In this document: in pieces, positions 45,044 through 55,300 of the stretch
Layout: the number at the start of each line of letters is the position of its first letter
Numbering within the stretch: position 1 is the first letter of the stretch
DNA from: an uncultured Devosia sp.
GTDB taxonomy: Bacteria; Pseudomonadota; Alphaproteobacteria; Rhizobiales; Devosiaceae
Assembly: GCF_913055165.1 (NCBI RefSeq)
Contig: NZ_CAJXJS010000004.1
Span: forward strand, 1-64,000
Length of the DNA stretch: 64,000 nucleotides
Reading direction: 5' to 3'
Program-made: the position numbers and the translations under genes
Notes under the pieces: model-generated
The model's input: the letters and a program-made list of their open reading frames with translations, nothing else
Database searches by the model: none
Told to the model about the DNA's origin: nothing

Positions 45044-45735
45044 GATATGGGCTCCAGCGTTCCAAGCTTGAACCCAACGCCATGGACGGTGGCGACGACC
45101 GAGGCACAGCCGATGGCGAGGAATTTAGCGCGCAGATTGCGCACATGGCTGTCGATCGTGCGGTCGGACACATGGATGCCACTCCCATAGGCGGAGACCA
45201 TCAGTTGCTCGCGCGTGAACACCACTTCTGGCCGGCCCAGAAGGCTTGCGAGTACTGAAAATTCCATTGCAGTCAGAGCAACAGGCGTCTCCGCCCAACT
45301 GACGCTGTGAGCGGCGCGATCAAGCCGCAAGGCTCCCCGAGCTAAGCTTTGCTTTTGCAAAGTTCTAATACCAGCCGTTCGCTTCAGAATCGTCTTGACT
45401 CTCGCCACCAGCTCCCGCGGACTAAATGGCTTACTCACATAGTCGTCGCCGCCTAATTCGAGGCCTATGATGCGATCGACTTCTTCGTCGCGAGCGGACA
45501 GAAACAGAATCGGCACATCCGAGCTTTTGCGAATCTGTCTGCAGACATCGAGTCCATCGACTTCGGGCATGCCGATATCGAGCACGATGAGATCTGGCGT
45601 CACTCGTCGCCACGCCGCCAGTGCATCTGCGCCATCCCGCGCCGTAACGACGACCATGCCGGCCCGTTCGAGGGCGAAGGTGATCACATCGCGGATGTGC
45701 GGATCATCGTCAGCGACCAGAATTTTGTTGCTCAT
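45040..45735 (-). CDS. OmpR/PhoB-family response regulator
   Basis: 231 residues: receiver domain with DDD at the start, phospho-acceptor in VLDIGMPEVDG, KPF lysine, and a C-terminal winged helix (ALTAMEFSVLASLL, DRTIDSHVRNLRAKF, VHGVGFKLG). The ATG at 45735 follows GAGG. It is coupled to the kinase by a 4-base overlap and lies 7 bases past the DUF4173 gene. Confidence 0.94.
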   Translation of the reverse strand: MSNKILVADDDPHIRDVITFALERAGMVVVTARDGADALAAWRRVTPDLIVLDIGMPEVDGLDVCRQIRKSSDVPILFLSARDEEVDRIIGLELGGDDYVSKPFSPRELVARVKTILKRTAGIRTLQKQSLARGALRLDRAAHSVSWAETPVALTAMEFSVLASLLGRPEVVFTREQLMVSAYGSGIHVSDRTIDSHVRNLRAKFLAIGCASVVATVHGVGFKLGTLEPIS

Positions 45736-45742
45736 CAAACCG

Positions 45743-47266
45743 CTACCTCGGCATCAAACCATTGTTTTGCAGCGTTGAATGCACATAGGCAACCGGATCG
45801 AGCGTGAGATACTCAGCCAATCGATGGGCACGCCACGACCAACTCCGCCACTCCGGGCTTGGGCGCCTGAAATCATGATCGAGCTTGGCCCGCAGGTGGT
45901 GCGCTTTTTCCCAGGCGGCCTGCTTGGGTCCTAGCGATGCGATGAACACATCAAGAGCGGGGATAGCCGTGGAGCCCAGCTCCTCGAGATAATCGAAATC
46001 CAGGGCAAGGCCCTGTCCGCTGACTTCCAGACTATGCTCCACATTGAAACGTGCGATGACGGCCGAAAAATCGACCAGCGCTGCCCCATAGAGCACAAAG
46101 ACCAGCGCCACGACATTTAAGGCGACGAGCCAGGTATTGGATTTCCGCCACCAGATGCGCAGCGAGATGAACACAAGCCCGGCAGCCACCAGGCCCATCC
46201 ATATCCCGGCGGCAAGACGCAGTTCGGTGAGCGAATAGACTTCTACGTAGAGCTTGAGCCGCAGCATGGCAGAAAGGCACAGCAGCACGTTCTGGGCGAT
46301 GAAGGCATAGACGAGGGCCCGGATGAGTCGGCTTTTCTGGCCCGGTCCATCACTGCGCATGGCGACCAGAACGAAGGCTCCGGCCAGAAGCGCCGTGAAG
46401 ACTAGGGGATAGGCACCACGATGGGCATATTCGGCATGGCTCATGCCAGTGGGAAGCTCCATGCCGCCCCACAGAAAGGCGAGATCGAGCGCGGTTTCGA
46501 TGGCGAAGAGCGCATTGAAAATGGCGAGCGAGCGGATGACTGCCGCATGGCCAAACCAGGCCGCCTCGCGTGGCGCAAACAACGACGTTTCCCGTCGGAT
46601 TTTCTGCCATCGCAGCAGCTTTGGCCGCAGCAGCGCCCAGATGCCGGCGGCCATGATCAGCCAGAAGACAACACGAACCGGGTTGAGCAGGTTGAGTGCG
46701 CTGTCGACCCGCAACGTGGCGAGCGCTATCTCAATGAGAGGATTTGCCGCGGCAAACAACAGAACGAACACCAGTCCAAGCCCCAGCGGCATGATCCAGG
46801 CGAACAGCCCCCTAATGCTTGCCTGCCAGGAATGTTGACGCGCGACGCGCCCGAGCGAGGCTGCATCGCGGGCGAGCGTAATCGGCGCTGGCAGCAGAAA
46901 GCGCATCACCGTGGTCGGAAGTTGCTCCAACCGGCACGGCACCAGCCTCATGACCATAAGCGCCGCCAAGGCGAGGGCGAGACCCGCCAGTGCCAGCCCA
47001 AGTAGCGACGGTGCCTCGATCAGGGGCAGGGCAAAGACGAGCGTCGTAGCTACGCCCAAAACGCCTCGACCGAACCGTTCCCGCCTCGTTGCAAACAATG
47101 TGAGTGCAATCGAGATGAGCATGGCCGCAATGAAGAGGTTGATGCCCGGCTCGACATCGAAAAGCAGGAGATCACTGGCGAAAACCAGCAGGACTGTCAG
47201 TGCGCCCGCGGCGACTGGGCCTCTGGCTTTCTCCGACATCAAACTTGTCGGGCTGGTCATTTGCAT
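45743..47266 (-). CDS. DUF4173 membrane protein
   Basis: 507 residues with about twelve membrane segments. The DUF4173/DUF4153 core RHEYARRG-type segment appears as MSHAEYAHRGAYPLVFTALL, and the C-terminal domain as YLEELGSTAIPALD with WRSWSWRAHRLAEYL. GGAGG lies 8 bases before the ATG at 47266. It is first in an operon with a response regulator and kinase, as often seen for this family, and may be sensed or controlled by them. Confidence 0.88.
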   Translation of the reverse strand: MQMTSPTSLMSEKARGPVAAGALTVLLVFASDLLLFDVEPGINLFIAAMLISIALTLFATRRERFGRGVLGVATTLVFALPLIEAPSLLGLALAGLALALAALMVMRLVPCRLEQLPTTVMRFLLPAPITLARDAASLGRVARQHSWQASIRGLFAWIMPLGLGLVFVLLFAAANPLIEIALATLRVDSALNLLNPVRVVFWLIMAAGIWALLRPKLLRWQKIRRETSLFAPREAAWFGHAAVIRSLAIFNALFAIETALDLAFLWGGMELPTGMSHAEYAHRGAYPLVFTALLAGAFVLVAMRSDGPGQKSRLIRALVYAFIAQNVLLCLSAMLRLKLYVEVYSLTELRLAAGIWMGLVAAGLVFISLRIWWRKSNTWLVALNVVALVFVLYGAALVDFSAVIARFNVEHSLEVSGQGLALDFDYLEELGSTAIPALDVFIASLGPKQAAWEKAHHLRAKLDHDFRRPSPEWRSWSWRAHRLAEYLTLDPVAYVHSTLQNNGLMPR

Positions 47267-47645
47267 TTTGCTTGCCTCCATCGAGCACGAGAAAGGCGCA
47301 ACCCGGTCGCTTCGGCCCCTTTGTGCATGGGATTGGGAGGTCGGCCACCAACCACCAGCCATCATTGGTGATGCAACTTGGCAATTGAACGGCGGGACGC
47401 GGCTGTGGGCGATCTGAGTTGCGCATGAGCACAACCTGACGATGCCGTCAGCAGTTTTTGTGCAGATGGATCAGAGAAAGTCAGGCAATAGCAGCGGCCA
47501 CCAGAAAGTGGAATTCTTGAGCAGCGCCAACGCCTATTGGACACGTCCGGTCAAAATTTCTCCCGATTGAACATGCTAGCGATGTCCTTCAGTGGTGGAG
47601 CGTGAACACGTTACCTCTGACCACACGCGAACGCTCAGGTGGCAT
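47267..47645. other. Divergent intergenic region
   Basis: 379 bases between the DUF4173 gene and the serine hydrolase; must carry both promoters. An in-frame GTG at 47592 could extend the hydrolase. Nothing else recognised. Confidence 0.4.
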
Positions 47646-48878
47646 ATGCGCCGACTACTCGCTCTGACGACTACCGTGATACTGGGCGGAGCCCTCGGTT
47701 TGTATGCCTTCGCGCCTCACCTGATGTCGCTGGTGCTCGAAAGCTCGCCTACGCTGACATGGCGCAACGCGGGTCAATATGTCGAGGTGCGTGGGGCCGC
47801 TCAGCCAGGATGGACAGGGAGTTCTCCTGTCTCTGGCCTGGAGCCGAATCTCGATACGCTCTTTTCTGAAAGTGGCGGCAGCGCCCTCTTGGCCGCTCGT
47901 GACGGCGAGCTGGTCCTCGAACACTATGGCTTGGGTATCGACCAGCAAACGCGGCTCAACTCGTTCTCGATCGCCAAAAGCCTCGTCGGTGCATTGGTCT
48001 TCAAGGCAATTTCTGAGGGCAAGATCAAAAGCCTCGATCAGACCCTTGGCGACTTGCTGCCCGTAGCAGTGGGATTGAGCGACATGACCCTGCGCAAAAT
48101 CCTCACCATGCGCTCGGGCGTTCATTTCGATAGCAAGACGGCGAGCTTCGGGGCTCCCGGAAGTTTCAAGGACAGCGACACTTTCCCCAATCCTTTCGGC
48201 CCGCTTGCTCGCCTGCATTTCCAGGGGGTGGACGCCGTGGTGAGCGGTCTGACCATGGATCCAACACCGCCGGATACGTTCAACTACCAGAACGTCAACA
48301 CCGCCTTGCTCGGCGCTGTCATCGAGCGCGCCTATGGCCGGCCACTCGAAGATCTGCTGTCAGAAAAGATCTGGATGCCCGCTGGCGCCGAAACCGCTGT
48401 CTGGCGTAAGCCCTCAGCCGAAACCAGCGTCTCGGCTTATTGCTGCATCTATGCGACCGCGCGCGATTGGCTACGCATCGGCATCTTCTTCGCCTCCAAT
48501 GGAACAGGAACAACGTCCTTTCTCCCGAACAATCTCTGGCGGGAGTTTCTCGGTCTCGATGTTCCCCTGGCCGCGCGAAGAGACGACCACTACGGCAACC
48601 ATACGCTTCAAAATGTGCTCGATCGAGACGGCTAGGAACTGCAGGGCCCATTCACCTACTTCATGGGCCAGAACGGGCAGATTCTCTATATCATGCCCGA
48701 GAAGAACCTCGTCGTTTATCGGGCGGGTGAGAGATACCAGCTTTTGCACTCGACCCTGTACGGTGCGTGGAACACCATTCTCAACCAACAAGCCTCCCAG
48801 TTGGACGCAGGGGTGGCACGCTCGGACTTCAGTATCCGTCCGCTATGGGGAACGCAGAACCGCGGCTGGAACGACTAA
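47646..48878 (+). pseudogene. Serine hydrolase (class C beta-lactamase fold) interrupted by an amber codon
   Basis: The frame encodes an N-terminal membrane segment, then a penicillin-binding/beta-lactamase-type domain: SIAK (Ser108, Lys111), YQN in TFNYQNVNTALLG, and FGPLARLHFQG as in 6-aminohexanoate-dimer hydrolase-like proteins. At 48633-48635 a TAG stops the frame after NVLDRDG. The same frame then continues without a break for 81 codons (GPFTYFMGQNGQILYIMPEK...) and supplies the missing C-terminal end. A single nonsense change, a sequencing error, or amber read-through would all explain this. Confidence 0.8.
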
Positions 48879-48985
48879 AATGGGGCGCGTTGTCGATCGG
48901 CAGCTTTTTTGCGCGGCGCTGTCGAAAGCCGACATGGCGCTGCCAGTCAGTGTCCTACGCCCTCAAGGTTTTCGACGTCGAACGA

Positions 48986-49303
48986 CTACCGGATCTGCCT
49001 TACGCAGCCGTGCTTGCCGAGCTGGCCGTTTTCGACAAGTATCAGGAGATCGCGACTTCCGATGAAGTACTGTTTTCCGGTGTCGAAGTTAAGAACGTTT
49101 AGCCCCGGATCGTATTGGTATGTCCTGTCTCGACCGTTGCTATCCACGTATGATGAAGGTCCGGTGATCTCAAATGACCCGGTGATCTGGCCCTTGTTAC
49201 GGCATATGTATGAGCCGTCGTTCAGGGGGCTTTTGGCTGCCAGGACGGGGGCGATCAGGCCGCATATTGCCAGCATTGCAGCGGTCACGAGCTTCAGTCT
49301 CAT
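48986..49303 (-). CDS. Small secreted protein downstream of the type I secretion genes
   Basis: 105 residues, signal peptide ending VLAA, two conserved cysteines (YICRNKG, KHGCVRQIR). AGGAG precedes the ATG, 29 bases past the HlyD stop on the same strand, so it is probably in the secretion operon. Strong paralogue of 38446-38760 (about 72% identity over the mature part by my count). No known domain. Confidence 0.75.
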   Translation of the reverse strand: MRLKLVTAAMLAICGLIAPVLAAKSPLNDGSYICRNKGQITGSFEITGPSSYVDSNGRDRTYQYDPGLNVLNFDTGKQYFIGSRDLLILVENGQLGKHGCVRQIR

Positions 49304-49332
49304 TGAGTATCTCCTCTATCCTGGTCAGTCGT

Positions 49333-50649
49333 TCATTCCTCGCGCAGGGCGCGTCTCATTTGCTCGGTGAAGGGGTTGATCAGGTACGAGAGTACCGTCC
49401 GGTCATCGATCTGCATGTAAGCTTCGACGGGCATGCCAGGCACGAGTTGCACGCCATCTGGCAGGCGTGACAATTCCTCGTCAGATATCGAAATACGCGC
49501 GGCGTAGTAATGCAGCCCTGTGGCGGTATCGATGGTGGCGTCCGGCGCGACGCGGGTGATCGATGCAAAGAGCTCCGGCGTGGTCCGGGGATTTAGTCCG
49601 GGCAGACGGAGCACGACTTCCTGGCCGACATAGACCTTGTCAATGTCGATCGGATCGACTCGCACATTGACCAACAAGGGCTCGTCGGTTGGAACGATCA
49701 GCATCAGCGTCTCGCCCGGAGCAACGACGCCACCGACGGTGTGCAGAATGGACTCATGGACGACCCCATGTTGGGGAGCGCGGATCTCGGTGCGCTGCAG
49801 CCGGTCACGCTCGGCGACGCGGCGCTGGCTCGCCTCGACGATGAGCCCCCGGGTTTCCTGAAGTTCAGCCAGTGCCCCCGTCAGAAACTCATCCCGGATC
49901 TGTTCGATCTGCAGCGCCCGTTCCGCCGCGTCGCTTTGAGCAATTGCCGCGACCACTTGGCCCAGTTGTCCGCGTGCTGAGGCCAGATCTTTGTTGAGCG
50001 CGGTTCCCCGACTAGAGGCGACGAGCCGTTGCTCATAGAGGGCGTCAAAGTCGGCGATCTCTGCGTCCAGGATGCCGATCTGGGTCTCGAGTGCCTGTTG
50101 CTGGATGAGCAGGCCTTCTCGCTGCTTGTTCAACTGGACGATCTGTTCATTGAGCTGCGCGATACGTCCCGACTTTGTCGCCAGGCGGACATTTAGGGCC
50201 TGCTGCTCCAAGTAAAGAAGCGACGACAGCTCGCCTGGGCTGAACATGGTCAAGGCAGCGTCAGATAGCTCGGCCCTCGCCCTTCCTTCGATCTCGGCCG
50301 CCAATCGCGCTTCACGGGCGAAGGCCTCCCGCAGCTGTGCCTCGGAAATCTCAAGGCCGGCGGCGATGGCCGTCTGATCGAGACGAACCAGCAACTGGCC
50401 GCCTTCAACGACGTCCTCGTTGCGCACGAGGAGTTCGGTGACAATGCCACCCTCAGCGTGCTGTACCTGCTTGGCATTGCTTTCCACCATCAGGGTCCCG
50501 GGCGCGATAATGGCGCCGGATATGTTGGTCAGAGCCGCCCAGCCCACCAGGCCGCCCATGAGCCCGATGACGGCGGCCAAGCCCAGCAAACCATGTCGTT
50601 TGAGGCTGGAGAGATCGGATTGACCTTGCGATAGGGCTTCGGCGCTCAT
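49333..50649 (-). CDS. Type I secretion periplasmic adaptor (HlyD/PrtE family)
   Basis: 438 residues: a short cytosolic start, one membrane helix (GLLGLAAVIGLMGGLVGWAAL), a biotinyl-lipoyl-like half at residues 65-100, a long coiled coil (about 105-290), and the HlyD C-terminal barrel (EIRAPQHGVVHESILHTVGGVVAPGE type region). It bridges the ABC exporter to an outer-membrane TolC channel, which is not in the window. ATGA overlap with the exporter gene. Confidence 0.94.
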   Translation of the reverse strand: MSAEALSQGQSDLSSLKRHGLLGLAAVIGLMGGLVGWAALTNISGAIIAPGTLMVESNAKQVQHAEGGIVTELLVRNEDVVEGGQLLVRLDQTAIAAGLEISEAQLREAFAREARLAAEIEGRARAELSDAALTMFSPGELSSLLYLEQQALNVRLATKSGRIAQLNEQIVQLNKQREGLLIQQQALETQIGILDAEIADFDALYEQRLVASSRGTALNKDLASARGQLGQVVAAIAQSDAAERALQIEQIRDEFLTGALAELQETRGLIVEASQRRVAERDRLQRTEIRAPQHGVVHESILHTVGGVVAPGETLMLIVPTDEPLLVNVRVDPIDIDKVYVGQEVVLRLPGLNPRTTPELFASITRVAPDATIDTATGLHYYAARISISDEELSRLPDGVQLVPGMPVEAYMQIDDRTVLSYLINPFTEQMRRALREE

Positions 50650-52376
50650 ATGCCCGGCACCTTGATCGGATGCACATTGCTGCCGGGCTGGGTGATCTTT
50701 TGAAGCACTTCGGCCTTGGGGCCGAAGGCCATCTGTTTTCCACCCTGGACGAACAGCACCTTGTCCACGGCTGCGATGGCACTGGGACGATGCGCAATGA
50801 CAATGACAACACCGCCCCGCTCCCGGACCTGTTGAATGGCTGCTGTGAGCGCCGCTTCACCTTCGGCATCAAGATTGGAATTGGGCTCGTCCAGAAGGAC
50901 CAGGAACGGATCGCCATACAAGGCGCGGGCTAGCCCAATGCGTTGCCGCTGGCCGGCACTCAGTTGATCACCCTGTTCGCCAACCGAACTGTTATACCCA
51001 TCGGGGAGCGAATTGATCAGGTCATGCACACCTGCTGCCTTGGCTGCGGCGATAATGGCGTCGCTCGTTGCGTCTGGGCGGAACCGGGCAATGTTTTCCG
51101 CCACGGTGCCATCAAAGAGATCCACGCGCTGCGGCAAATAGCCGATCATCTGGCCAATCTGGTCGGGCCTGAAGTGCGCCAGCATGGCACCGTCGAACCT
51201 GACTTCGCCTGCCACGGCCGGCCACACGCCTACCAGACCCCGCGCCAGTGATGACTTGCCGGAACCCGATGGGCCCAGAATACCGAGCCCCTCACCGGCA
51301 CTGAGCTCAAACGTCACGCCAGAGATAACTGGAGCCCGGACACCCTGCGGCCCAGTGGCAAATCCGCGAACGCTCAACGACTTCGAAGGCAGGGGCAGTC
51401 CCACCTCTCGCATGGGCGCGTCCTTGACCTCCAGCACCTTGCGAATGCGCGACCAGGCCTGGCGGGCGCTGACGAAGCTCCGCCACTGCCCCACAATCTG
51501 CTCCACAGGCGCCAAGGCCCTTGCAGTGACCACGGAGGCCGCGATCATCAGTCCCGGGGTCATCTGCCCCTGAATGACGAGATAGGCACCGAGGGCCAGC
51601 ACAGCCGATTGCAGGAAGAAGCGCAGGCCCTTGGTGGCAGAAGAAAAGAAGGCCGCGCGATCACCGCCTCTGAGTTGCGCTTGCAGCATCCGGCTGGACT
51701 GCGAGAGCCAGCGGTCGCGCAAGGCATCCAGCATCCCCATGGCAATGACAGTCTCGGCATTGAGGCGAACATCATCGCTTTGCCGCTGGCGAAGCTGTTG
51801 CTCGGCATTGGCCTCCTGGGAGGGTCGGCGCGCGATGGCTTCGTTGATCACCATCAGCAGGGTGATGACCACGCTGCCGGCGACTGCCAGCCAGCCGAGC
51901 CAGACATGAAACAGGAATACGACCACCAGATAGACGGGGACCCAGGGCAGGTCGAGTAGCGTCATGGGTGCTGGGCTCGCCAGGAACTGGCGCAGCACAT
52001 CGCCATCTCGGACCGGATCGGCAGTCTTGGGCGCATTGGCGACGAGGCGGAATTTCACGGCCGCCGCGAACAACCGGTCGGAGATCCTGCCATCAAGCAC
52101 ATTGGCCAATCGCGCCGACATGCGGCTGCGCAGGGCGTCCAGAAACGCATAGAAGGCAAAGAGGCCTGCAATCAGACCTGTCAGGACAACGAGAGTGGGG
52201 ACCGACCGGCTGGCCAGCACCCGGTCGTAGACCTGCAGCATGAAGAGCGGCCCTGTCAGCATCAGCAGGTTCGAGACCAGACTGACGACGACCAGGGAAA
52301 CGCTCGGACCAACCAGGGACAATCGCGATGCAGCGGGCCCTTGGGCCCGCTGTTCAGAGACAGTAGCGAGGCTCAT
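50646..52376 (-). CDS. Type I secretion ABC exporter (PrtD family)
   Basis: 576 residues: six-helix membrane domain, then the ATPase with Walker A GPSGSGKSS, signature LSAGQRQRIGLARAL and Walker B VLLDEPNSNLD. No C39 peptidase domain, consistent with C-terminal RTX signals. It starts 3 bases past the giant RTX gene, whose product is its obvious substrate. Confidence 0.95.
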   Translation of the reverse strand: MSLATVSEQRAQGPAASRLSLVGPSVSLVVVSLVSNLLMLTGPLFMLQVYDRVLASRSVPTLVVLTGLIAGLFAFYAFLDALRSRMSARLANVLDGRISDRLFAAAVKFRLVANAPKTADPVRDGDVLRQFLASPAPMTLLDLPWVPVYLVVVFLFHVWLGWLAVAGSVVITLLMVINEAIARRPSQEANAEQQLRQRQSDDVRLNAETVIAMGMLDALRDRWLSQSSRMLQAQLRGGDRAAFFSSATKGLRFFLQSAVLALGAYLVIQGQMTPGLMIAASVVTARALAPVEQIVGQWRSFVSARQAWSRIRKVLEVKDAPMREVGLPLPSKSLSVRGFATGPQGVRAPVISGVTFELSAGEGLGILGPSGSGKSSLARGLVGVWPAVAGEVRFDGAMLAHFRPDQIGQMIGYLPQRVDLFDGTVAENIARFRPDATSDAIIAAAKAAGVHDLINSLPDGYNSSVGEQGDQLSAGQRQRIGLARALYGDPFLVLLDEPNSNLDAEGEAALTAAIQQVRERGGVVIVIAHRPSAIAAVDKVLFVQGGKQMAFGPKAEVLQKITQPGSNVHPIKVPGI

Positions 52377-52379
52377 GTG

Positions 52380-55300
52380 TTACATGAACCGGAAGTCAGA
52401 GGCGGAGAGGTCGTTGAGACCGACGCCGTAGAGAATTACGACATCGCCGTTGTCGAGATGCAGCCAGGCATTGCCGCCCCATTCCGCCGAGTTGGCAATC
52501 AGGGATGCGAAGTCTGTCGAGCCTTGGTCATGCAGTTCAAGCGTGTCGACACCAACCTCGAAGTCGCCGACGCCATCCTCGCCTGTGCCAGCCCGGAACA
52601 CGAAGGTGTCGGCACCGGTACCACCAACCAACCAGTCGTCCCCTGTCTGACCCTCCAGGATGTCGTCCCCCGCGTCTCCAATGAGTTCGTCATTGCCGGC
52701 GCCGCCAAACAGCTGGTCGTTGCCGTCGCCGCCGTGGAACTCGTCAAACTGGTTGGTACCGATCAGCGTGTCATTGTCGGCCCCTGACCAGATCGACAGC
52801 CCGCCTGAGCTATTGCCGTAGAGGAACTGGAAAATATCGGCCTTGGTCCAGACATTGCTGGCTCCGTCGATGATGGTTTCGACGCCGTAGTCTCCGGCCA
52901 TATTGAGGTAATCCTTGACCAGGATCGATCCACTATCGCCGGCTCCGCTGTAGGATTCGTATATCTCGATCAGCAGATCCTTGCCCTGTGCATGGAGATA
53001 GGTCTGGGTGTAGCCGTTGACGCCATTGACTTGAAGAACGTCAGCGCTGCCACCCGTGGCGCTTTCAACAATGGTGTCATGACCACCGCCCCGGTTGTAG
53101 GCGTAGGTGTCGTTCCCGGTCCCGCCACTCAAGGTATTGTTGCCGACATTGCCTTCGAGCGTGTTGGCCAAAGAGTTGCCGTTGCCGTTGATATTGGCAG
53201 AGCCGGTCAGCACCAGTTTTTCGACGTAGTTTCCAACCGTGTAGGATATCGAGGATCGGACACTGTCGGTTCCGCCGCCTGCGAGCTCGGTGACAATGTC
53301 ACCAGTATTGTCAACGACGTAGGTGTCATTGCCCGATCCCCCGACCAGGGTGTCCGCGCCAACACCACCGTCCAGCCAGTCATTACCGCCACCACCATTG
53401 AGTGTGTTGGCGTATTCATTGCCGATGATGGTGTTGTTCAGGCTGTTGCCAGTGCCGGTTAGCGCGGAAGCGCCGACCAGGGTGAGGTTCTCGACATTGT
53501 TGCCGAGTATATAATTGATGGACGCGATGACCTGATCCGTGCCCTCACCCGTAGCTTCGACCACCAGGTCACCAGCATTATCGACGTGGTACGTGTCGTT
53601 GCCTGTGCCGCCCGCCATGGTGTCCGCACCGGCGCCACCATCCAGAGTGTCGTTGCCCCCCCCGCCGCTCAGAACATTCGCAGCGGCATTACCAATCAGG
53701 ACATTGTTGAGGCTATTGCCGGTGCCATTGATGGCAGCGCTGCCGGTCAATGTCAGGTTCTCGACATGCGCCGCAAGGGCGTGCGTCACCGACGCCAGAA
53801 CCAGATCGGTGCCTTCCCCGGAGTGTTCGATAACCGAGTCACTGGCATTGTCGACGACGTAGGTATCGTTGCCGGTGCCGCCGACCATCCAGTCAACGCC
53901 CGAACCTCCGTCCAGGTAATCGTTGCCGCCATAGGCAATGAGATCGTCATTGCCCGCTCCGCCGTAGAGCTGGTCGTTGCCGTTATGGGCGTGGAGGCTG
54001 TCATTGCCGTCATCGCCGTAGAGTTCACCCTGGCTACCAACGAAGGTGATGTAGTCATCGCCATCACCACCGTGAACGCGACCGGATTCGGTCACCAAGA
54101 TAAGGTCATCCGCGAACGCGCTGCCGCGCAGACCTTCTATGGAGCTATACGTGTCTCCGGCAGCCTCACCCGTGTTCGACCCAGGAGAGCCAGTGTGTGC
54201 ATAGACGCCACTCGATGCTCCCTCATAGGTCACATAGTCGAAGCCAGCGCCGCCATTGTGGGCATCGGCCCCGAGACCACCGATGAGCGTGTCATCGCCA
54301 TCGCCACCATTGAGAGTATCATTGCCGCTGCCACCCGAGAGAATGTTGTTGGCGGCGTTACCGGTGATGACGTTGTTCAACCCGTTACCGGTGCCGTTAA
54401 TGGCACTGCTGCCGATCAAGGTTAGGTTTTCGAGGTTGGCCCCCAGGGTGTAGTTGATTGAGGCCCGTACGAGGTCCGTTCCTTCCCCGGAGCCTTCCGA
54501 AACCGTGTCGCCGAGATCATCGACCACGTAGGTGTCGTTCCCCGTACCACCAATGAGTGTGTCGGCGCCGCCCATTCCATCGAGCGTGTCGTGCCCTGCA
54601 CCGCCAACAAGAACATTGGCGCCGCTATTCCCGGTTAGAATGTTGTTCGCGCTATTGCCGGTACCGTTGATCGCGGCGCTACCGGTCAGTGTGAGGTTTT
54701 CGACATGCGAGCCGAGAGAGTAGGTGATGGAGGACTGAACGGTGTCCGTGCCGCCGCCTGAGTATTCGACAACACTGTCGCCGGCGTTGTCGACCACATA
54801 AGTATCATTTCCGGAGCCGCCCACCATCCAGTCGGCACCTGTGCCACCATCAAGTAGATCGTTGCCACCATAGCCGAACAGCTCGTCGTTCTCGGAGCCG
54901 CCATAGAGGGCATCATTGCCATTGTGGGCATAAAGAAAGTCGCTGCCGGCCTCGCCGTGCAGTTCCAAGTCAGTCCCGACACCGGTGATCTCGTCGTCAC
55001 CAGCGCCGCCCCAAGCCTTGCCCCCATTTGCCACAATGATCAACTGGTCATCAAAGGCACTGCCGCGCAGCCCCTCGATCGAGAAGTAAGTGTCGCCGGC
55101 AGCTTCTCCGGTATTTTGATTGTAGTCATCGGTATGGACGAGCACGCCGCTGGTCGCGTTCTCATAGGAGGCAATGTCAAACCCATTGCCACCATAGAGC
55201 GCGTCGGCTCCACCACCCCCAATGAGCACGTCATCGCCATCGCAGCCAGAAAGGACGTTGTTGGCACCATTCCCGGTAATGACATTGGACAGCTCGTTGC

